Positions 1 through 8,357 of a DNA stretch of 64,000 nt are shown here, one piece after another. Source of the DNA: Acidobacterium sp049965615 (GTDB lineage Bacteria > Acidobacteriota > Terriglobia > Terriglobales > Acidobacteriaceae); assembly GCA_049965615.1 (NCBI GenBank), contig JBMFWD010000002.1, positions 99,123-163,122 of the forward strand. Reading direction: 5' to 3'. Numbering within the stretch: the stretch's first letter is position 1; every line of letters begins with the position of its first letter. The notes below the pieces were generated by a model. That model had not been told where the DNA came from and made no database searches. It saw only the letters and a program-made list of their open reading frames with translations. Position numbers and translations under genes: made by a program.

Positions 1-2189
1 GCATCTCCGCCCGCCGGAATCGTCCGTTCCGCCGGGGCAGAGTAGCCGGCCTTTGCCAATGCCAGGGCAGCCTCGCGGGCGTCCATCAAAACCCGCTCGC
101 GATTCATTGTAATGTGGTCGGCATCCGTTACAAATCCAAGTTTCCGCGCCTCCTCTGCCGAAGTGGATACCTTTGTCATCGCAATCGTCTCAAACGCCGT
201 CCGCAGCGCGTCCTGGTATTCCATGGAAAGCGCAAACCGCGCCGGAGACTCCAGGGGAGAAATCCTGCATGCCGCGCGCGCCGCGTCAAAGGCGCGCAAC
301 GCCATCTCCTTGCTGCCGCCGCCGCCGGGAATCAGGCCCACGCCAATCTCCACCAGACCCATGTAGAGCTCGGCATGCGGCTGCCGCCGCGCCGCGTGCA
401 GGCTCATCTCCGCGCCGCCGCCCAGCGCCATGCCAAACGGCGCCACCACCACCGGACGCGGGCAGAACTTGATCGCCTGCGTCATGCCCTGGAAGCCGCG
501 AATCGCCAGGTCCACCTCGTCCCACTCGCCCTCCTGGATGGCCAGCAGCAGCTGCATCAGGTTCGCGCCCACCGCAAAATCGCTGCTGTCGCCCGAAATC
601 ACAAAGCCGCGAAACTCCCGCACCCAGCGCGAATCCGGCCGCAGCGTCTCGGTCACCAGCGACACAATGTCGGTCCCAATCGCATTTTTCACGGAGTGCA
701 GCGCCAGCAGCGCCACATCCTCGCCCATGTCGATCAGCGAGCACCCCGCGTTCGACTTCAGCACCCCGCGCGTCCGGCGCAACAGTGCCGCCGTGGCGTA
801 GCCCTCCGGCCGGGGTACTGCAATCTCCTTTTTTTGCGTGGGATCAAAGACCATCGTGTGATCGCCGTCCTCGCGGTACCAGTGGATGCATCCTGAGGCC
901 AGCAGCGCCTTGGCCTGTGCACTCACATGTCCACCCGCCGCTTGCAGTCGCTCGCACACGCCGGCCACGCCCACCGCATCCCACATCTCAAACGGCCCCA
1001 GTTCCCAGTTAAAGCCCGTCCGCATGGCGCGGTCGATCGAAGCCGCCGAATCCGCAATCTCGGGCAGGCAATCCGCCGCGTAATTCCAGATCGCCGTCAG
1101 CAGCGGCCACAAAAATCCTGCCGCCTTGTCCTTTTTCGGATCGTTCTCCAGCAGCAGCCGCAGCCGCTCCGCCGTGGTCGCCGCATTCTTTGCCATCTCT
1201 ACGGAGCCAAACGTGGGCCGCTCCGCTGCGTGATACTCCAGCGTCTTCCAGTCCAGAACCAGCCGGTTCCGCTTGGGGTCCTTCGCCGTGTTGTCTTTCT
1301 TGTAAAAGCCCTGCCCGGCCTTGTCGCCCAGCCAGCCGCGTTCCAGCATCGTCCGGATGAACTCCGGCACGCCGGTATCGGCGCTGCCCGTCAGCCGCGC
1401 AAAGTTCGACGCTACATGCGCCAGCACATCGATGCCCACCAGGTCCGCCAGACGGAAGGTTCCCGTACGCGGCCATCCAATCGCCGAGCCCGTCAGCGCA
1501 TCCACTTCCTCAATCGTGAGCCCCTGCGCCTGCATCAGCCGCACGGCCTCCAGCATGGCAAAGGTGCCAATGCGATTCCCGATAAAGTTCGGCGTGTCGC
1601 GCGCCAGCACCACGCTCTTGCCCAGCCTGCGGTCGATAAACTCCGCCAGCGCCCGCACCCGCTCCGGGTCAGCCTCCGGCGTGGGAATCACCTCCACCAG
1701 CCGCATATAACGCGGCGGATTGAAAAAGTGTGTCCCAAACCATCGCTTGCGCAGCTCCGGCGAAAGCTTTGCCGCAATCTGCGCCACCGGCAGCCCGCTG
1801 GTGTTGGTGGTCAGCAGAGCGTCCGCGTGCAGATGCGCCGCCACCCGCTCCAGCAGCGCCTGCTTGATCTCCAGGTTCTCGGCAACTACCTCGATCACCC
1901 AGTCGCAGCCCTTCAGCTTTTCCAGGTCATCTTCAAAGTTGCCGGTCTCCACCAGCGCCGCCCGCTCCGGAACAAAAAACGCCGCCGGCCTGCCCTTCAG
2001 CAGTGACGCCACGGCATCGTTGGCCAGCTTGTCGCGCTCGGCGCGGCTCTGCATGGAGCCGTCCAGCACGCGGTCCAGCAGCAGCACCGGTATGCCCGCG
2101 TTGGCTAGATGCGCGGCAATCCGCGAACCCATCACGCCGGCTCCCAGCACCGCCGCACGGCGAATCAAAGGAAGGTCATTCTGTTCCAT
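1..2189 (-). CDS. fadN: 3-hydroxyacyl-CoA dehydrogenase/enoyl-CoA hydratase, FadN type (C-terminus outside window)
   Basis: Bifunctional fatty-acid beta-oxidation enzyme expected to hydrate enoyl-CoA and oxidise 3-hydroxyacyl-CoA in the cytoplasm. Reading back from the ATG at 2189 gives an open frame to the window edge (about 729 codons). The N-terminal NAD-binding fold starts with GAGVMGSRIAAHLA near residue 15. The 3HCDH domain has the TTNTSGLPV and HFFNPPRYM signatures. The crotonase-like domain comes last, with an oxyanion region (MALGGGAEM) and VGLIPGGGG. Dehydrogenase first, hydratase second is the FadN order, opposite to FadB. An AGGAGG box lies 10 nt before the ATG. The stop is outside the window; a partner thiolase may lie beyond it (inference). 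Confidence 0.92.
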   Translation of the reverse strand, partial: MEQNDLPLIRRAAVLGAGVMGSRIAAHLANAGIPVLLLDRVLDGSMQSRAERDKLANDAVASLLKGRPAAFFVPERAALVETGNFEDDLEKLKGCDWVIEVVAENLEIKQALLERVAAHLHADALLTTNTSGLPVAQIAAKLSPELRKRWFGTHFFNPPRYMRLVEVIPTPEADPERVRALAEFIDRRLGKSVVLARDTPNFIGNRIGTFAMLEAVRLMQAQGLTIEEVDALTGSAIGWPRTGTFRLADLVGIDVLAHVASNFARLTGSADTGVPEFIRTMLERGWLGDKAGQGFYKKDNTAKDPKRNRLVLDWKTLEYHAAERPTFGSVEMAKNAATTAERLRLLLENDPKKDKAAGFLWPLLTAIWNYAADCLPEIADSAASIDRAMRTGFNWELGPFEMWDAVGVAGVCERLQAAGGHVSAQAKALLASGCIHWYREDGDHTMVFDPTQKKEIAVPRPEGYATAALLRRTRGVLKSNAGCSLIDMGEDVALLALHSVKNAIGTDIVSLVTETLRPDSRWVREFRGFVISGDSSDFAVGANLMQLLLAIQEGEWDEVDLAIRGFQGMTQAIKFCPRPVVVAPFGMALGGGAEMSLHAARRQPHAELYMGLVEIGVGLIPGGGGSKEMALRAFDAARAACRISPLESPARFALSMEYQDALRTAFETIAMTKVSTSAEEARKLGFVTDADHITMNRERVLMDAREAALALAKAGYSAPAERTIPAGGD

Positions 2190-2327
2190 CGTCAGCCAGC
2201 CTCCTGGCGCGTCCTTGCACTTCGACGCAACCTTACATCCTATGCCCACGCCGCGGTCAACTGCTTCTGCCCCGGCCGTGCCATCTCTCCTGAATCGGGT
2301 TACTCTAATCCGGCGGAGGAAATGCCC

Positions 2328-3311
2328 ATGAAACGCCCCATCGGTATCTTCATCGCAGGCGTATTTCTGCTCGTCTTCGGTTTGCTGGGACTGCTTCTCT
2401 TCAGCATGGGGTTGCTTGGCACCATGGCCACGTCTTCCATGCAGACCACCATGAATCCGTCGATGCGGGCGGTGGCCTGCGTCACGGAAGGTGTTTTCGC
2501 CGTCGCTTCCGCATTCTGCTGCTGGGTCGCCGTCGGACTCTTCCGCATGCGCGCATGGGCCCGCTATGTCTCCATCGTGCTCGCCGCACTGGGAGCCTGT
2601 TTCTTTGGCCTCTCCGCCGTCATGTTGACGCTGCTCCGCAATCTGCCCCTGCCTGCCCAGAATCTTCCTCCGCATCTCCTGGAGCACATCTTCCTCTTGC
2701 TTGCCATGGTCTACTTCCTGCTGGCGGCCATCTCACTCTTCTGGATCGTCTACTTCAACCGTGCGCCCATTCGCGCAGCCTTTTTTGCCTCGGCCACCGC
2801 CCGCCGTCAGGGCGAGGACGCCTCCGGCGGAGTCATGCAACCCGACCCCGCTCAGCATCGGGTCGTCGGCTTCGCCCAGATCATCCTCTGGATCGTCGCC
2901 GTCCTCTTCCTCGGAGGCGGCGCCAGCATGATCGTCCTCATGCTCCTCGGCACGCCCATGTTTGTCCTCGGATGGATGGTCACCGGCCAAACCGCGCTCC
3001 TCATCGAAGTGCTCTGGACCTGCATCCTCCTCTATGCCGGCCTCGGCCTGCTCTTTCGCTGGCGCGCCGGATGGTTCCTCGCGGTCGGACTCCAGCTCTA
3101 TTCCATCCTTTCCGTCGGCCTGCTGCTGCTGCCCGGCTACGCTGCCCGCCTGGTCAACGCAAGCCAGATCCTCGCCGCGCGCCTCGCTCCAGGAGCCGAT
3201 GTCGCTCCTCCCAACGGCGCAATTCTGGTCGCCAGTTCCGCCGTCGGGGGCCTCGTCGCGCTCGGAATTCTCGTCGCGCTCATCCGCTGCCGCGGCGACT
3301 ACCTGTCATGA
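2328..3311 (+). CDS. Polytopic membrane protein, unknown function
   Basis: Predicted 327-residue integral membrane protein that I do not recognise. Several long hydrophobic segments can be read: residues about 5-30, then stretches around FAVASAFCCWVAVGLF, IVLAALGACFFGL, LLLAMVYFLLAAI, and more in the C-terminal half. No soluble domain or catalytic motif is evident. I chose the ATG at 2328 because GGAGGAA at 2315-2321 is spaced 6 nt from it; the in-frame ATG at 2322 abuts that box. It is divergent from the beta-oxidation gene, with about 138 bp between the starts that probably hold both promoters. Confidence 0.75.
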   Translation: MKRPIGIFIAGVFLLVFGLLGLLLFSMGLLGTMATSSMQTTMNPSMRAVACVTEGVFAVASAFCCWVAVGLFRMRAWARYVSIVLAALGACFFGLSAVMLTLLRNLPLPAQNLPPHLLEHIFLLLAMVYFLLAAISLFWIVYFNRAPIRAAFFASATARRQGEDASGGVMQPDPAQHRVVGFAQIILWIVAVLFLGGGASMIVLMLLGTPMFVLGWMVTGQTALLIEVLWTCILLYAGLGLLFRWRAGWFLAVGLQLYSILSVGLLLLPGYAARLVNASQILAARLAPGADVAPPNGAILVASSAVGGLVALGILVALIRCRGDYLS

Positions 3312-3603
3312 TCGCTTCTCGTGCGTCGAATGGACACCACAGGGACTTGCTCGTATCTTGAGTCTTGGGGATGCCGGTTTTTTCCGCCTCGAAGCGTTCT
3401 AAAGCACGGTCCAAAGCCGTCATTCCTCATCGAGTTCCGTGGCCAGGCCGTTTCGCGCTCCCTCTCCGGATAACGTCGTTTTGAGTGCCCGCCGCCGGCA
3501 GTTCCACAGCATCAAACCCCCGGCATCCGGACCGGGCGGAAACGTGCCACTTACTTGTACTGGTTTTTTTATCCGCTTTTTGGGAGTCGGAGGCTCCTCC
3601 GTT

Positions 3604-5007
3604 ATGCAGATTGCAATCGTTATCCTCGCCGCGGGCAAGGGAACCCGCCTGAAGTCCAAGCGCGCCAAGGTGCTGCACGAAATCGGTGGCAAAACCCTGC
3701 TCCAGCACGTCGTCGATGCCGCCAGCAAGGTCGTTCCGCCGCACGACATCTTCGTAATCGTTGGCCACCAGGCCGAAAAGGTCAAGGAATCCGTCCAGTC
3801 CCGCGGCGTGCAGTTTGTCCTGCAGGAGGAACAGCGCGGCACCGGCCACGCCCTGCAGTGCGCCGAGCGCGCCACCCGCGGCTATGACCACGTCATCGTC
3901 CTCTCCGGAGACGTCCCCCTGCTCCGCTGCGAAACCATCATCGGCCTGCGCGACTTCCACATGCAGCAGCACCCGGCCATGACCATCCTCAGCGCCACCG
4001 TGGAAAACCCCCACGGCTACGGCCGCATCGTGCGTAAATCCGCCACCAAGCCCGATGTCACCTCCATCGTCGAGCAAAAGCAGCTCCGCCCCGCGCAGGA
4101 GAAAATCCACGAGATCAACTCCGGCATCTACGCCTTCCAGCGCGAAAAACTCTTCAACTTCATCAACGACCTCACCAACGAAAATCCCCACAAAGAGCTC
4201 TACCTCACCGACATGGCGCGCATCTTCACCCATGCCGGGGAACGGGTCATCGCCATGGACGCCGCAGATCCTGTCGAGATTCTCGGCGCGAATACCATTC
4301 CTGAAATGATGGACCTCGATCGCGCCATGCGCATGGAAATCGCCCGCCACCATATGCTCAACGGCGTCGTCATCCAGCGCCCCGGCACCACTGTCATCGA
4401 CTCCACCGTCGAAATCGGCCCCGATACCGTCATTGAACCCTTTGCCCAGTTGCTCGGCGAAACCAGGATCGGCAGCGGCTGCCGCATCCGCTCCTTCTCG
4501 GTCGTGGAGGATTGCGTCGTCGGCGATGACGTCACCATCCGCCAGAGCTGCGTACTCAACAGCTCCCAGATCGGCAACGGCGCCATCGTTGGCCCCTTCA
4601 CCCACGTACGCCCCGGCTGCGTCATCGGCGACCAGGTTCACCTCGGCAACTTCGTCGAGGCCAAGAATGTCCGCATGGGGAAAGGCTCCAAAGCCAACCA
4701 CCTCACCTACCTCGGCGACGCGGAAATCGGCTCCGGATCCAACATCGGAGCCGGCAGCATCACCTGCAACTACGACGGGCAGCTCAAGCACCGTACCATC
4801 ATCGGGAACGGCGTCTTCATCGGCAGCGATTCCACCCTCGTCGCCCCGCTGGTCATCGGGAACGGAGCCTACGTCGCCGCCGCCTCCTGCATCACCGAAG
4901 ACGTCCCGGAGGATGCGCTCGCCCTCGGCCGCCCGCAGCAGACCGTCAAGCCCGGATGGGCCGCGCGGCGCCGCGCCCAGCTCGAATCCCGCAAGGCGTC
5001 GAGTTAA
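3604..5007 (+). CDS. glmU: Bifunctional UDP-GlcNAc pyrophosphorylase / GlcN-1-P acetyltransferase
   Basis: Makes UDP-N-acetylglucosamine, the precursor of peptidoglycan and lipid A: it acetylates glucosamine-1-phosphate and then uridylylates it. The 467-residue length is near the usual 450-460. The N-terminal nucleotidyltransferase opens with LAAGKGTRLKS, followed by KVLHEIGGK and LSGDVPLL. The C-terminal half shows left-handed beta-helix hexapeptide repeats (for example IGNGAIVGPFTHVRPG, IGAGSITCNYDG). The ATG at 3604 places the pyrophosphorylase signature directly at the N-terminus; the open frame upstream to 3439 is unlikely to be coding. A strong hairpin follows the stop. Confidence 0.97.
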   Translation: MQIAIVILAAGKGTRLKSKRAKVLHEIGGKTLLQHVVDAASKVVPPHDIFVIVGHQAEKVKESVQSRGVQFVLQEEQRGTGHALQCAERATRGYDHVIVLSGDVPLLRCETIIGLRDFHMQQHPAMTILSATVENPHGYGRIVRKSATKPDVTSIVEQKQLRPAQEKIHEINSGIYAFQREKLFNFINDLTNENPHKELYLTDMARIFTHAGERVIAMDAADPVEILGANTIPEMMDLDRAMRMEIARHHMLNGVVIQRPGTTVIDSTVEIGPDTVIEPFAQLLGETRIGSGCRIRSFSVVEDCVVGDDVTIRQSCVLNSSQIGNGAIVGPFTHVRPGCVIGDQVHLGNFVEAKNVRMGKGSKANHLTYLGDAEIGSGSNIGAGSITCNYDGQLKHRTIIGNGVFIGSDSTLVAPLVIGNGAYVAAASCITEDVPEDALALGRPQQTVKPGWAARRRAQLESRKASS

Positions 5008-5031
5008 AAACACGGCTCAACCAGATGCAAA

Positions 5032-5067
5032 AGCGGCGTCCCATCCATGGGACGCCGCTCTATTTTT
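5032..5067. terminator. Bidirectional intrinsic terminator between glmU and the sigma-like gene
   Basis: A perfect 11-bp stem (5032-5042 with 5049-5059) and 6-nt loop are followed on the plus strand by CTATTTTT. It sits between two convergent genes, so it may serve both. Confidence 0.85.
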
Positions 5068-5085
5068 CCAGCAGGGAAGTCTCCA

Positions 5086-5631
5086 CTATGCTGCTTCGCG
5101 CTTCTTCCGGATGGCCGCAATCGCCTCCCTCAGCCGCAGCCGCACCGCCATCACCGCGACGGTTATCTCCCGCTCCGGCCGCCCCGCCAGTGAGGCAATC
5201 TTCGCTGCGGAATACCCCTCCACGTCGCTCAGCAAAAAGATCAGCCGCTCGGCCGCTGGCAGCTCCCGCAACGCCTCTTCCATGTCCGTTCTCAGGATGT
5301 TGCCCGTAGCCGCCCCTGCATCCACCATCGGCATCGGGCGCCATTCCATCTCGCCCAGCACGCCGTCCTCGCGCAGCGCTCCCAGCAGCGACTTGTCCAC
5401 GTCGCCCGCGTCCGGCTCCGCCTTGCTTGAAAATGCCTGCGTAAAGCAGCTCGCCAGCATGGCTTCCGCCGTCATCTCATCTCCGGTCATGTAATAGGCC
5501 AGCGCATACACCCGGTGCCGGTGGCTGTTGTAAACATCCCGGCGAATCTGGTCGATACTTCTCTCAGACCGCTGCGTGGCTACCGCTTTGGCCTCCTGGT
5601 TTCCCAGAATGGAATTTTTGAATTCCAGCAA
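5086..5631 (-). CDS. ECF-type RNA polymerase sigma factor-like protein
   Basis: A 181-residue protein with the layout of a short ECF sigma factor. The N-terminal part resembles region 2 (RRDVYNSHRHRVYALAYYMT, then a conserved AEAMLASCFTQAF-like helix). The C-terminal part resembles region 4 (ALRELPAAERLIFLLSDVEG, AAKIASLAG, then a recognition-helix-like VAVMAVRLRLREAI). The start is TTG at 5631, preceded by GAGG 6 nt upstream; no ATG precedes residue 48. No anti-sigma factor is adjacent. It could instead be a sigma-like regulator that does not bind polymerase. Confidence 0.72.
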   Translation of the reverse strand: MLEFKNSILGNQEAKAVATQRSERSIDQIRRDVYNSHRHRVYALAYYMTGDEMTAEAMLASCFTQAFSSKAEPDAGDVDKSLLGALREDGVLGEMEWRPMPMVDAGAATGNILRTDMEEALRELPAAERLIFLLSDVEGYSAAKIASLAGRPEREITVAVMAVRLRLREAIAAIRKKREAA

Positions 5632-5835
5632 TATCTTCCTCTTGCTCAGGTTACCGAGCTGTTACGCCAGATTATCGCGACTCTTCTGATCGGAAAGTCC
5701 CGTTAGCGAAGTAAAGTGGTATCTATTCAGTCCACAGGCTGCCGAATGTTCTTAATTTTGCCGATAGAATACTTAAGTACAATACTCCCATCTTATGTAG
5801 GGCGCCGCACGCAACCGTACGAAGAGTCAAATAGC

Positions 5836-6942
5836 ATGGCATCCAGCCGCATCCTGGTAGTCGATCAAGAGCCCTACACACGGGCTGTGATTGCTACCAT
5901 GCTCGAAAAGTCGAATTACCTCCCCGTGCTGGCCACCGACGGCAACGAGGCCATGGCTCATCTCGAGCAGGATGCCCCCTACGACGTCGTCCTCTCTGAC
6001 ATCATGACCTACGGCGTCGATGGCATTGGCCTGCTCGACCGCCTCCGCGAGATCCATCCCGACACGCCCATGGTCATGGTCACCGCCATGCAGGATGTCG
6101 GTGTTGCCATCGCCGCCATGCGCCGCGGCGCCTACGACTATCTCCTCAAGCCCTTCGCCCGCGAGCAACTGCTGGCCACCATCGAGCGCGCTCTCGACTA
6201 CCGCCGCCTCGTCCAGCAGAACTCCATGTACCGGCAAAACCTCGAGCAACTTGTCTCCGCCCGTACCGAGATGCTCCGCCAGGCGATCAACGATCTCGAA
6301 CGCTCCTACGACATCACACTGGAAGCACTCGGCGACGCTCTCGACCTCAAGGACGCGGAAACCGAAGGCCACTCCAAGCGCGTCACCGCCTACACCATCG
6401 CGCTCGCCCGCCACATGGGCGTATCCGACGCGCAAATGCGCATCGTCGCCCGTGGAGCCTTCCTCCACGACATCGGCAAAATGGCCATCCCCGACGCCAT
6501 CCTCCTCAAGCCCGGACGCCTCGACGCCGCCGAAACCGCCATCATGCGCGAGCACTGCTTCCGCGGATACCAGATCCTTCGTAAAATTCCCTTCCTGCGC
6601 GACGCCGCGGAGATTGTCTACAGCCACCAGGAGCACTACGACGGCTCCGGCTACCCGCGGAACCTCGTCGGCGACCAGATTCCCCTCGGCGCCCGCATCT
6701 TTGCCGTGGCCGACACCCTCGACGCCATCACCTCTGACCGACCCTATCGCCGCGCCAACTCCTTTGACGCTGCCCGCCGCGAAATCCGCCGGTGTTCCGG
6801 CAGTCAATTCGATCCGGCTGTCGTCGACGTCTTTCTTCGCATCCCAGATCAGATATGGAGAGATCTCCAGGCCGAGATCCTCCGCCAGACCCGCTTCTCG
6901 CCGCTGTTTTTCCTCGGCGACAGCCGGGATGTCTTCGTATAA
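5836..6942 (+). CDS. Response regulator with C-terminal HD-GYP domain
   Basis: Predicted signal-output protein (368 aa): a CheY-like receiver at residues about 4-120 with phosphoacceptor Asp55 in VVLSDIM, a coiled-coil-like linker at about 130-180, then an HD-GYP cyclic-di-GMP phosphodiesterase domain. The HD pair lies in HDIGK at residue 211, and GYP at 272-274 is in GSGYPRNL. Nearly all metal-ligand motifs of active HD-GYP proteins can be read (HSKRV, HDIGK, HQEHYDGSGYP), so activity is likely. No sensor kinase is adjacent. The ATG at 5836 starts directly at the receiver. Confidence 0.93.
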   Translation: MASSRILVVDQEPYTRAVIATMLEKSNYLPVLATDGNEAMAHLEQDAPYDVVLSDIMTYGVDGIGLLDRLREIHPDTPMVMVTAMQDVGVAIAAMRRGAYDYLLKPFAREQLLATIERALDYRRLVQQNSMYRQNLEQLVSARTEMLRQAINDLERSYDITLEALGDALDLKDAETEGHSKRVTAYTIALARHMGVSDAQMRIVARGAFLHDIGKMAIPDAILLKPGRLDAAETAIMREHCFRGYQILRKIPFLRDAAEIVYSHQEHYDGSGYPRNLVGDQIPLGARIFAVADTLDAITSDRPYRRANSFDAARREIRRCSGSQFDPAVVDVFLRIPDQIWRDLQAEILRQTRFSPLFFLGDSRDVFV

Positions 6943-7000
6943 GCTCCGACCGGCCAGCCTGCGAAGATGCAAATGCAAAGATCAGGGAGGTTCCACACCC

Positions 7001-7279
7001 ATGCCCGTACTCGCTGCCAGCGCCGTGCAGGAAAAGCTCGCAACCCTTAAGAACTGGAAGCTGGAAGGCGAAGAAATCGTCCGCACCCTGCAATTTCCAG
7101 ACTTTCCTGCCGCCATTCAGTTCGTCAACAAGGTCGCCGAAAAAGCAGAAGCCGCCGGCCACCACCCCGACATCGACATCCGATACAACAAGGTGCGCCT
7201 CGCCCTCGTCAGCCACGACGCCGGCGGGCTCACCGACGCCGACTTCAACATGGCCGCCGCCATCGACAAACTGGCCTGA
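7001..7279 (+). CDS. phhB: Pterin-4a-carbinolamine dehydratase
   Basis: A 92-residue PCD/DCoH-family protein that recycles the 4a-hydroxy-tetrahydrobiopterin made by aromatic amino acid hydroxylases. The family signature is visible: ALT-like N-terminal segment, W in NWKLEGE, FPDFPAAIQFV, then AAGHHPDIDIRYNKVRL with the catalytic His pair. AGGGAGG precedes the ATG by about 10 nt. A likely partner, phenylalanine 4-hydroxylase, is about 35 kb away in this window, so the pathway is present but not clustered. Confidence 0.93.
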   Translation: MPVLAASAVQEKLATLKNWKLEGEEIVRTLQFPDFPAAIQFVNKVAEKAEAAGHHPDIDIRYNKVRLALVSHDAGGLTDADFNMAAAIDKLA

Positions 7280-7416
7280 ATCCCAAAACTGCCTGCTGCC
7301 GGGCGCAGCATGCGGTCAAGGCAACCCGGCTAGATCGCCGCTCGGGATTCCACAGGGTCAGCAGCAAATGTGCCGGGAATTCGGCTCTAAATTGGTATCC
7401 TGAATATAGTGGCAGC

Positions 7417-7446
7417 AAAAAAGGCGCGCGAACAGCGCGTCTTTTT
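7417..7446 (+). terminator. Intrinsic terminator-like hairpin (AAAAAGGCGCGC stem)
   Basis: A stem of about 12 bp with one G-U pair, then CTTTTT. It lies 137 bp after the pterin dehydratase stop and just before the paired repeat. A very similar hairpin precedes the same repeat at 62772, so it may belong to the repeat element rather than to the gene. Confidence 0.7.
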
Positions 7447-7468
7447 ATGCATCCACCCCTTAGATTCC

Positions 7469-7580
7469 TAACCTACCCAATAGAATCAACAACATCTCCA
7501 CAAAAACAACGGGGATGGACCGATCGTTAGTGGGTTAACCTGTTCCATAAAATCAACCACTTACCCACAAAAAAGGGGGG
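7469..7580 (+). repeat. Paired ~46-bp dispersed repeat, copy A
   Basis: Two related units at 7469-7514 and 7535-7580, separated by a spacer of 20 bp. Each reads approximately TTAACCTnCCCnAYARAATC, then AACAAC, then an ACAAAAA run and ends in a G-run. The first unit ends CAACGGGG, the second AAGGGGGG. The same two-unit arrangement occurs at 62832-62944 and 63125-63238. The whole 7280-7728 gap (about 450 bp) has no credible gene. Confidence 0.88.
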
Positions 7581-7728
7581 AGTCGGCAACGTTCTTTTTT
7601 TGAAATACCCGCTCGAAATACCACCATAGGGTGCCCCATCCAGGCTCCGCCTGGGTGGGACAGGAAGATCTCCGGAGCGGAATGGCGCGCAAAGCGCGCA
7701 TACGCCCGTGCGGCCCCAGCACCGCCCT
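7581..7728. other. Non-coding tail of the composite repeat with small hairpins
   Basis: Contains GGGTGCCC at 7629, the hairpin CCAGGCtccGCCTGG, and GGCGCGCAAAGCGCGC at 7684-7699. The same order (GGGTGCCC, short hairpin, GC-rich AAA-loop hairpin) follows the repeat pair near 62996-63045. No coding potential is seen. Confidence 0.6.
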
Positions 7729-7986
7729 TCAGTAGATCGCATCCGTATCGTCGGTCGAATCCGTCTCCGCAGGCTCCCGCCGATGCCCACGGTTTTTCAC
7801 CAGAGCCGCCAGCGCCTTCCGATTCCAAAGTGCCAGGGCAAAGCAGCCCACCACCGCGCCCCCGGCCAGCAAAACTCCGGTTCCGAGGCCCGCAAATTTG
7901 CCTGTTACTACTTTTGGTGGGACATCTCCCGTCGTTGGTAGATTTTCTTCAGGCAGAAGTTCTTTGTTTTCAATGTAAAAAGTCAT
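7729..7986 (-). CDS. Small single-pass membrane protein, hypothetical
   Basis: An 85-residue frame with one clear hydrophobic segment (about residues 33-55, GLGTGVLLAGGAVVGCFALA), then a basic stretch (WNRKALAALVKNRGHRR) and an acidic C-terminus. It looks like a small inner-membrane protein with positive residues on the cytoplasmic side. I do not recognise a family. There is no clear ribosome-binding site and the gene stands alone in a gene-poor stretch, so it could be a chance frame. Confidence 0.45.
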   Translation of the reverse strand: MTFYIENKELLPEENLPTTGDVPPKVVTGKFAGLGTGVLLAGGAVVGCFALALWNRKALAALVKNRGHRREPAETDSTDDTDAIY

Positions 7987-8218
7987 ACTTTTAAAATTCT
8001 GTATTTTCTCTTGTTTTCAGATTCATTTCGACGTATATTCAATTCATCCGAGGCCACAAGCCGAGGATAACCGAGATCAGAGTAAAAATTTTGGAGCCCG
8101 GTTGAGATTCTGATCGTCAAACAAAGTGAGAGGCAGTAGAAACTCCCTCTCCACATCCATGGATGGAGCCAAAGCTCTCCTGGATGCGAAAAGTTTATAA
8201 GTTGCGTCACTGGCCTCC

Positions 8219-8254
8219 CGGCACGAATCTTCTGGTTCGTGCCGCCTTTTTTTT
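8219..8254 (+). terminator. Strong orphan intrinsic terminator
   Basis: Stem CGGCACGAATC pairing with GGTTCGTGCCG around a TTCT loop, then CC and eight T residues. It reads on the plus strand, but no plus-strand gene ends nearby; the nearest genes are the minus-strand frame ending its 5' side at 7986 and ssrA downstream. Confidence 0.85.
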
Positions 8255-8314
8255 CTGCCCACCAGTTTTCACCACAACCAGGTGCAAGCAAAAGCAACGG
8301 TTCCATTTCAGGGC

Positions 8315-8320
8315 TACAAT
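8315..8320 (+). promoter_or_regulatory. Candidate -10 box for ssrA
   Basis: TACAAT lies 37 bp before the mature tmRNA 5' end, leaving room for a short leader removed by RNase P. No good -35 box is visible at the right distance. Confidence 0.35.
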
Positions 8321-8357
8321 AGAGCTAGAGACACATCATCTCCACCCCACCAAAGGA

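Larger units (their letters stand above)
7987..8357. other. Gap without a recognised gene, upstream of ssrA
   Basis: About 370 bp, AT-rich at the left. No convincing coding frame on either strand. It holds a strong plus-strand terminator at 8219-8254 with no gene upstream of it on that strand, and the probable ssrA promoter. A small RNA or a decayed gene is possible. Confidence 0.5.

Noticed and set aside
5758..5783. TTGCCG and TACAAT upstream of the HD-GYP gene as a sigma-70 promoter
   Set aside because: The spacing is only 14 bp, too short for a confident call.
7469..7580. Paired repeats as a CRISPR array
   Set aside because: Only two diverged units per locus, spacers of about 18-21 bp that are part of the module, and no cas genes.
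7729..7986. LPTTG sortase-like motif in the small membrane protein
   Set aside because: It sits near the N-terminus of a short Gram-negative protein with no sortase seen, so it is probably chance.
7987..8357. Known riboswitch (TPP, cobalamin, cyclic-di-GMP) near the orphan terminator
   Set aside because: None of the conserved core sequences of those classes could be read on either strand.
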